A stretch of 48,581 bases of DNA, taken from positions 1 to 48,581 of the IMG/VR virus record IMGVR_UViG_3300021959_000073; one strand, given 5' to 3'. The stretch comes from a virus. The notes below the pieces were generated by a model. The model worked only from the letters and a program-made list of their open reading frames with translations, was not told where the DNA came from and ran no database searches. Below are positions 46,472-48,581 of the stretch, piece after piece; position 1 is the stretch's first letter, and the number at the start of each line of letters is the position of its first letter. The position numbers were made by a program, and so were the translations under genes.

Positions 46472-46665
46472 TGGATAGAGTAGAGGGGTTCTTTGAGGCA
46501 CGGTGCCGGGAACTAGAAAAAGAAGTGAAGGCAATGCAATTTGTCAACGCTGAGATGTCGGTTAAAAACGACGAACTGTCGGAGCGAGTTAAGACACTTG
46601 CTAATCGCCAACCCACTTGGCCAAAGGGTTATAAACCTCAGCGTAGGTTTAACTCTAACAAGTAG
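46471..46665 (+). CDS. Small coiled-coil protein
   Basis: The 64-residue product (MDRVEGFFEARCRELEKEVK...) is a coiled coil with a basic tail (KGYKPQRRFNSNK). AGAGGAG is 8 bases before ATG 46471, which overlaps the gene 59 stop. No family recognised. Confidence 0.6.
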   Translation: MDRVEGFFEARCRELEKEVKAMQFVNAEMSVKNDELSERVKTLANRQPTWPKGYKPQRRFNSNK

Positions 46666-46673
46666 ATGGAATA

Positions 46674-46747
46674 GCTGGTATAGTTAAACGGTATAACGAG
46701 GGTTTTGTAAACCTTAATTGAGAGTTCGATTCTTTCTACCAGCACCA
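46674..46747 (+). tRNA. tRNA-Thr (anticodon TGT)
   Basis: Acceptor stem GCTGGTA/TACCAGC, anticodon stem AGGGT/ACCTT with loop TTTGTAA, T-arm GAGAG/CTTTC with loop TTCGATT, discriminator A and an encoded CCA. It reads ACA. It lies in the short gap before thyX. Confidence 0.92.
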
Positions 46748-46760
46748 TTTTGGAGATATT

Positions 46761-47426
46761 ATGAAAGTAAGAATGACATCACATTCTACACCAGATAACA
46801 TTATTGGTGTAGATGACGCACAGGAACTCATCGCATATTGTGCGAGGGTATCCAATCCCGGTAACCAGAACAACAAGATCACCAGCGAGAAGCTTATCAA
46901 GTATCTCATCAAGCATAAGCACTGGTCACCCCTAGAGATGGTTAGTGCATGTTTGGAGATTGAGACAACGAGGGACATTGCTCGTCAGATTCTACGACAC
47001 CGATCTTTTTCGTTTCAAGAGTTCAGCCAGCGGTATGCAGACCCTACCAAGGATTTGTCATTTGAGACTAGGGATGCACGTTTGCAAGACCCTAAGAACA
47101 GGCAGAACAGTATCGATCTGAGTGAGGACAACCGCCGACTGAATGAAGATTTTCGAATGAGACAGACGGAGATTATCCGACAAGCTAAAAAGGTCTATGA
47201 GTGGGCCATTTATAATGGTATTGCCAAGGAACAGGCTCGTGCAGTTCTTCCAGAGGGCAACACAGTGTCCCGACTATACATGAACGGTACACTACGCTCA
47301 TGGGTACACTACATTGACCTACGGAGTGCGAATGGTACACAGAAGGAACATCAGGATATTGCGATTGCATGTGCTCGTGAGATTGCAAAGATTTTCCCCC
47401 TCATGACGGATATCAGTAATGTCTAA
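46761..47426 (+). CDS. thyX: Flavin-dependent thymidylate synthase ThyX
   Basis: The 221-residue protein carries RHRSFSFQEFSQRY (residues 79-92), the ThyX signature, with KHKHWSPLEM upstream and RAVLPEGNTVSRLYMNGTLR downstream. It makes dTMP from dUMP using methylene-tetrahydrofolate and FADH2. It completes, with NrdAB and possibly the deaminase, a dNTP-supply set for phage replication. Confidence 0.95.
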   Translation: MKVRMTSHSTPDNIIGVDDAQELIAYCARVSNPGNQNNKITSEKLIKYLIKHKHWSPLEMVSACLEIETTRDIARQILRHRSFSFQEFSQRYADPTKDLSFETRDARLQDPKNRQNSIDLSEDNRRLNEDFRMRQTEIIRQAKKVYEWAIYNGIAKEQARAVLPEGNTVSRLYMNGTLRSWVHYIDLRSANGTQKEHQDIAIACAREIAKIFPLMTDISNV

Positions 47427-48204
47427 GGCAGTAGTAATTGGTAATGGTGAGTCACGCAAGTGGTTCGGTGATAAACAGTATGAGGTGGATGCTGTCACAT
47501 GGGGTTGCAATGCAATCTGGCGTGATGTGATGGTGGACAACCTTGTTGCAGTTGACTATGGTATGCAGCAGGAGATTTACGAATCCAACAATTGGAGAGA
47601 TATTCAGTGCTGGTTTGCAAACTGGACAGTCCTTCCTGCTGATGTAGCAGACATGATGCTTATGGGGTATGACATTCCAGAGACATTCATTCACAAGACA
47701 ACAGGCATTACAGACCGTTGTGTAATATCAGGTAAAGACCCTGTGGGACTCAGTGAAAGGATTGAATCTGCAATTCAACAGTTTCCCCACCTTGATATGA
47801 AAGACCTTCAGATGAAGCTGGAGAAGGATGTTGGACTTTGGATTACATATGTCTATGAGGATGACAACATAAATACGATTGACTTTCCTATTGGATGGTC
47901 AGCGGGTAACACCGCTATGCACCTTGCATGTCAGCAGGGTGCAACAGAGATTTATATATTGGGGTTTGACCTATCATCATATGATGAGCCGTTGAACAAC
48001 ATATATAAAGGGACAGATAATTATCTGCCCAGTGATGCAAGAGGTTTTAATCCAGTGAACTGGCAGAACCAAATGCAAACTGTTTTTAGAGAGTTCAAGG
48101 ATGTTCAGTTTTCTTGGGTAGATGCCAAAGAGGAATTTATTCAAGAAAATAATCTAAGTTACTTGACAAAAGCAGATTTTTGTGATAAAGTGGTAACACT
48201 ATAA
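47419..48204 (+). CDS. Rossmann-like GNGESR protein
   Basis: The 261-residue protein begins SKAVVIGNGESRKWFGDKQY and continues VTWGCNAIWRD and NLVAVDYGMQQEIY. Its C-terminal part includes GWSAGNTAMHLACQQGATEI and YILGFDLSSYDE. This layout recalls DUF115/MptE-like and glycosyltransferase-associated proteins that occur in marine phages, but I cannot name its activity. It overlaps thyX by 8 bases. Confidence 0.55.
   Translation: MSKAVVIGNGESRKWFGDKQYEVDAVTWGCNAIWRDVMVDNLVAVDYGMQQEIYESNNWRDIQCWFANWTVLPADVADMMLMGYDIPETFIHKTTGITDRCVISGKDPVGLSERIESAIQQFPHLDMKDLQMKLEKDVGLWITYVYEDDNINTIDFPIGWSAGNTAMHLACQQGATEIYILGFDLSSYDEPLNNIYKGTDNYLPSDARGFNPVNWQNQMQTVFREFKDVQFSWVDAKEEFIQENNLSYLTKADFCDKVVTL
48163..48191 (+). 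promoter_or_regulatory. Sigma-70-like promoter for gene 32
   Basis: TTGACA (48163-48168), 17-base spacer, TAAAGT (48186-48191). AAGGAG precedes the gene 32 start, and the leader is about 45 bases. Confidence 0.7.
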
Positions 48205-48243
48205 ACATACGAAATCGCATATATTTACATAAGGAGAATACAT

Positions 48244-48581
48244 ATGTCGTTAAGTGCGCTCAAGAAGTCCAATTCGTTGGACAAACTGCTTGGTGCAGTC
48301 CAAGCAGAAAACGCCCCCCAAGATAAGAAGTCCTATCAGGATGACCGCCTCTGGAAACCTACGATGGATAAGACCGGCAACGGTTATGCTGTTATTCGTT
48401 TCCTACCCGCAGTAGAGGGTGAGGATATGCCTTGGGCAAAGGTCTGGAACCATGCGTTTCAAGGCCCTACTGGACAGTGGTATATTGAGAACTCTCTCAC
48501 CACCATTGGACAGAATGATCCCGTATCAGAGATGAACTCTGCATATTGGAACTCTGGTGTTGAGTCTGACAAGGAGATTGC
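48244..48581 (+). CDS. 32: Single-stranded DNA-binding protein gp32 (N-terminal part)
   Basis: The frame is open to the window end (112 residues). LSALKKSNSLDKLLGAVQAE resembles the gp32 B-domain for cooperativity, and the following DRLWKPTMDKTGNGYAVIRF with LPAVEGEDMPWAKVWNHAFQ and GQWYIENSLTTIG is the characteristic start of the gp32 core. It coats replication-fork DNA and recruits gp59. The remainder is cut by the window. Confidence 0.9.
   Translation, partial: MSLSALKKSNSLDKLLGAVQAENAPQDKKSYQDDRLWKPTMDKTGNGYAVIRFLPAVEGEDMPWAKVWNHAFQGPTGQWYIENSLTTIGQNDPVSEMNSAYWNSGVESDKEI

Noticed and set aside
46468-46747. tRNA-Thr as a prophage attachment site
   Set aside because: The window shows no integrase and lytic T4-like gene content; the tRNA is simply a phage tRNA gene.

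Overview
The window is a stretch of a marine T4-like myovirus genome. All supported genes lie on the + strand and are tightly packed, often with ATGA or TAATG overlaps. Recognisable T4 core genes are a 61-type primase, nrdA/nrdB, rnh, 33, 59, 32 (cut by the window end), a gene e-type lysozyme and an alpha-glucosyltransferase. Accessory genes typical of marine phages are phoH, thyX, bS21 and several 2OG-Fe(II) oxygenases. No photosynthesis gene is present. A two-piece, circularly permuted tmRNA with an ANDN...ALAA tag points to an alphaproteobacterial host. This is an inference, because cyanobacteria and some betaproteobacteria also have two-piece tmRNAs.

Layout. 1-2930: end of an HNH nuclease, then a probable DNA-hypermodification group (GT8-like glycosyltransferase, T4-type agt, TET/JBP-like dioxygenase). 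2931-17374: late genes for capsid-internal or structural proteins. Many begin with T4-like capsid-targeting leaders ending in (I/L)xE|A, and two long modular polyproteins carry repeated LDE linkers. 17374-19607: lysis region with overlapping spanins and small membrane proteins. 19608-24747: primase, ribonucleotide reductase with glutaredoxin fused to NrdB, and a small nuclease. 24761-31591: a curli-like cassette (two small membrane proteins, CsgF, CsgG, curlin-like subunit, FecR-domain protein, second curlin-like subunit, unknown gene, CHASE2-adenylate/guanylate cyclase), apparently served by a late-type promoter. 31592-40038: small early genes, a tRNA-Arg lying in frame inside an ORF, deaminase, bS21, oxygenases, rnh, SprT-like protease and a SleB-like hydrolase. 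40039-44042: candidate small RNA, phoH, lysozyme, a possible sulfation module (sulfotransferase, APS-kinase-like, nucleotidylyltransferase), a PD-(D/E)XK nuclease and a secreted protein. 44031-44622: permuted tmRNA with a small membrane-protein ORF in its intervening segment, followed by a complete hammerhead ribozyme in the leader of the next gene. 44623-48581: small HTH protein, porin-like outer-membrane protein, genes 33 and 59, tRNA-Thr, thyX and the start of gene 32.

Two promoter classes are visible. Nine sites have TTGACA-like -35 and TATAnT-like -10 boxes separated by exactly 17 bases, several with an extended -10 TG; these look like host sigma-70 promoters. T4-type late boxes (TATAAATA, or the variant CCTAAATA) precede structural and capsid-internal genes and also the curli cassette. 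Gene 33 in the window fits a T4-like late-transcription system.

The most unusual items are the curli/FecR/CHASE2-cyclase cassette, the tmRNA-hammerhead locus, the LDE-linked polyproteins with enzymes that may be packaged in the capsid, the tRNA embedded in an ORF, and the sulfation and DNA-hypermodification modules. All functional statements come from reading motifs by eye; no database search was run.
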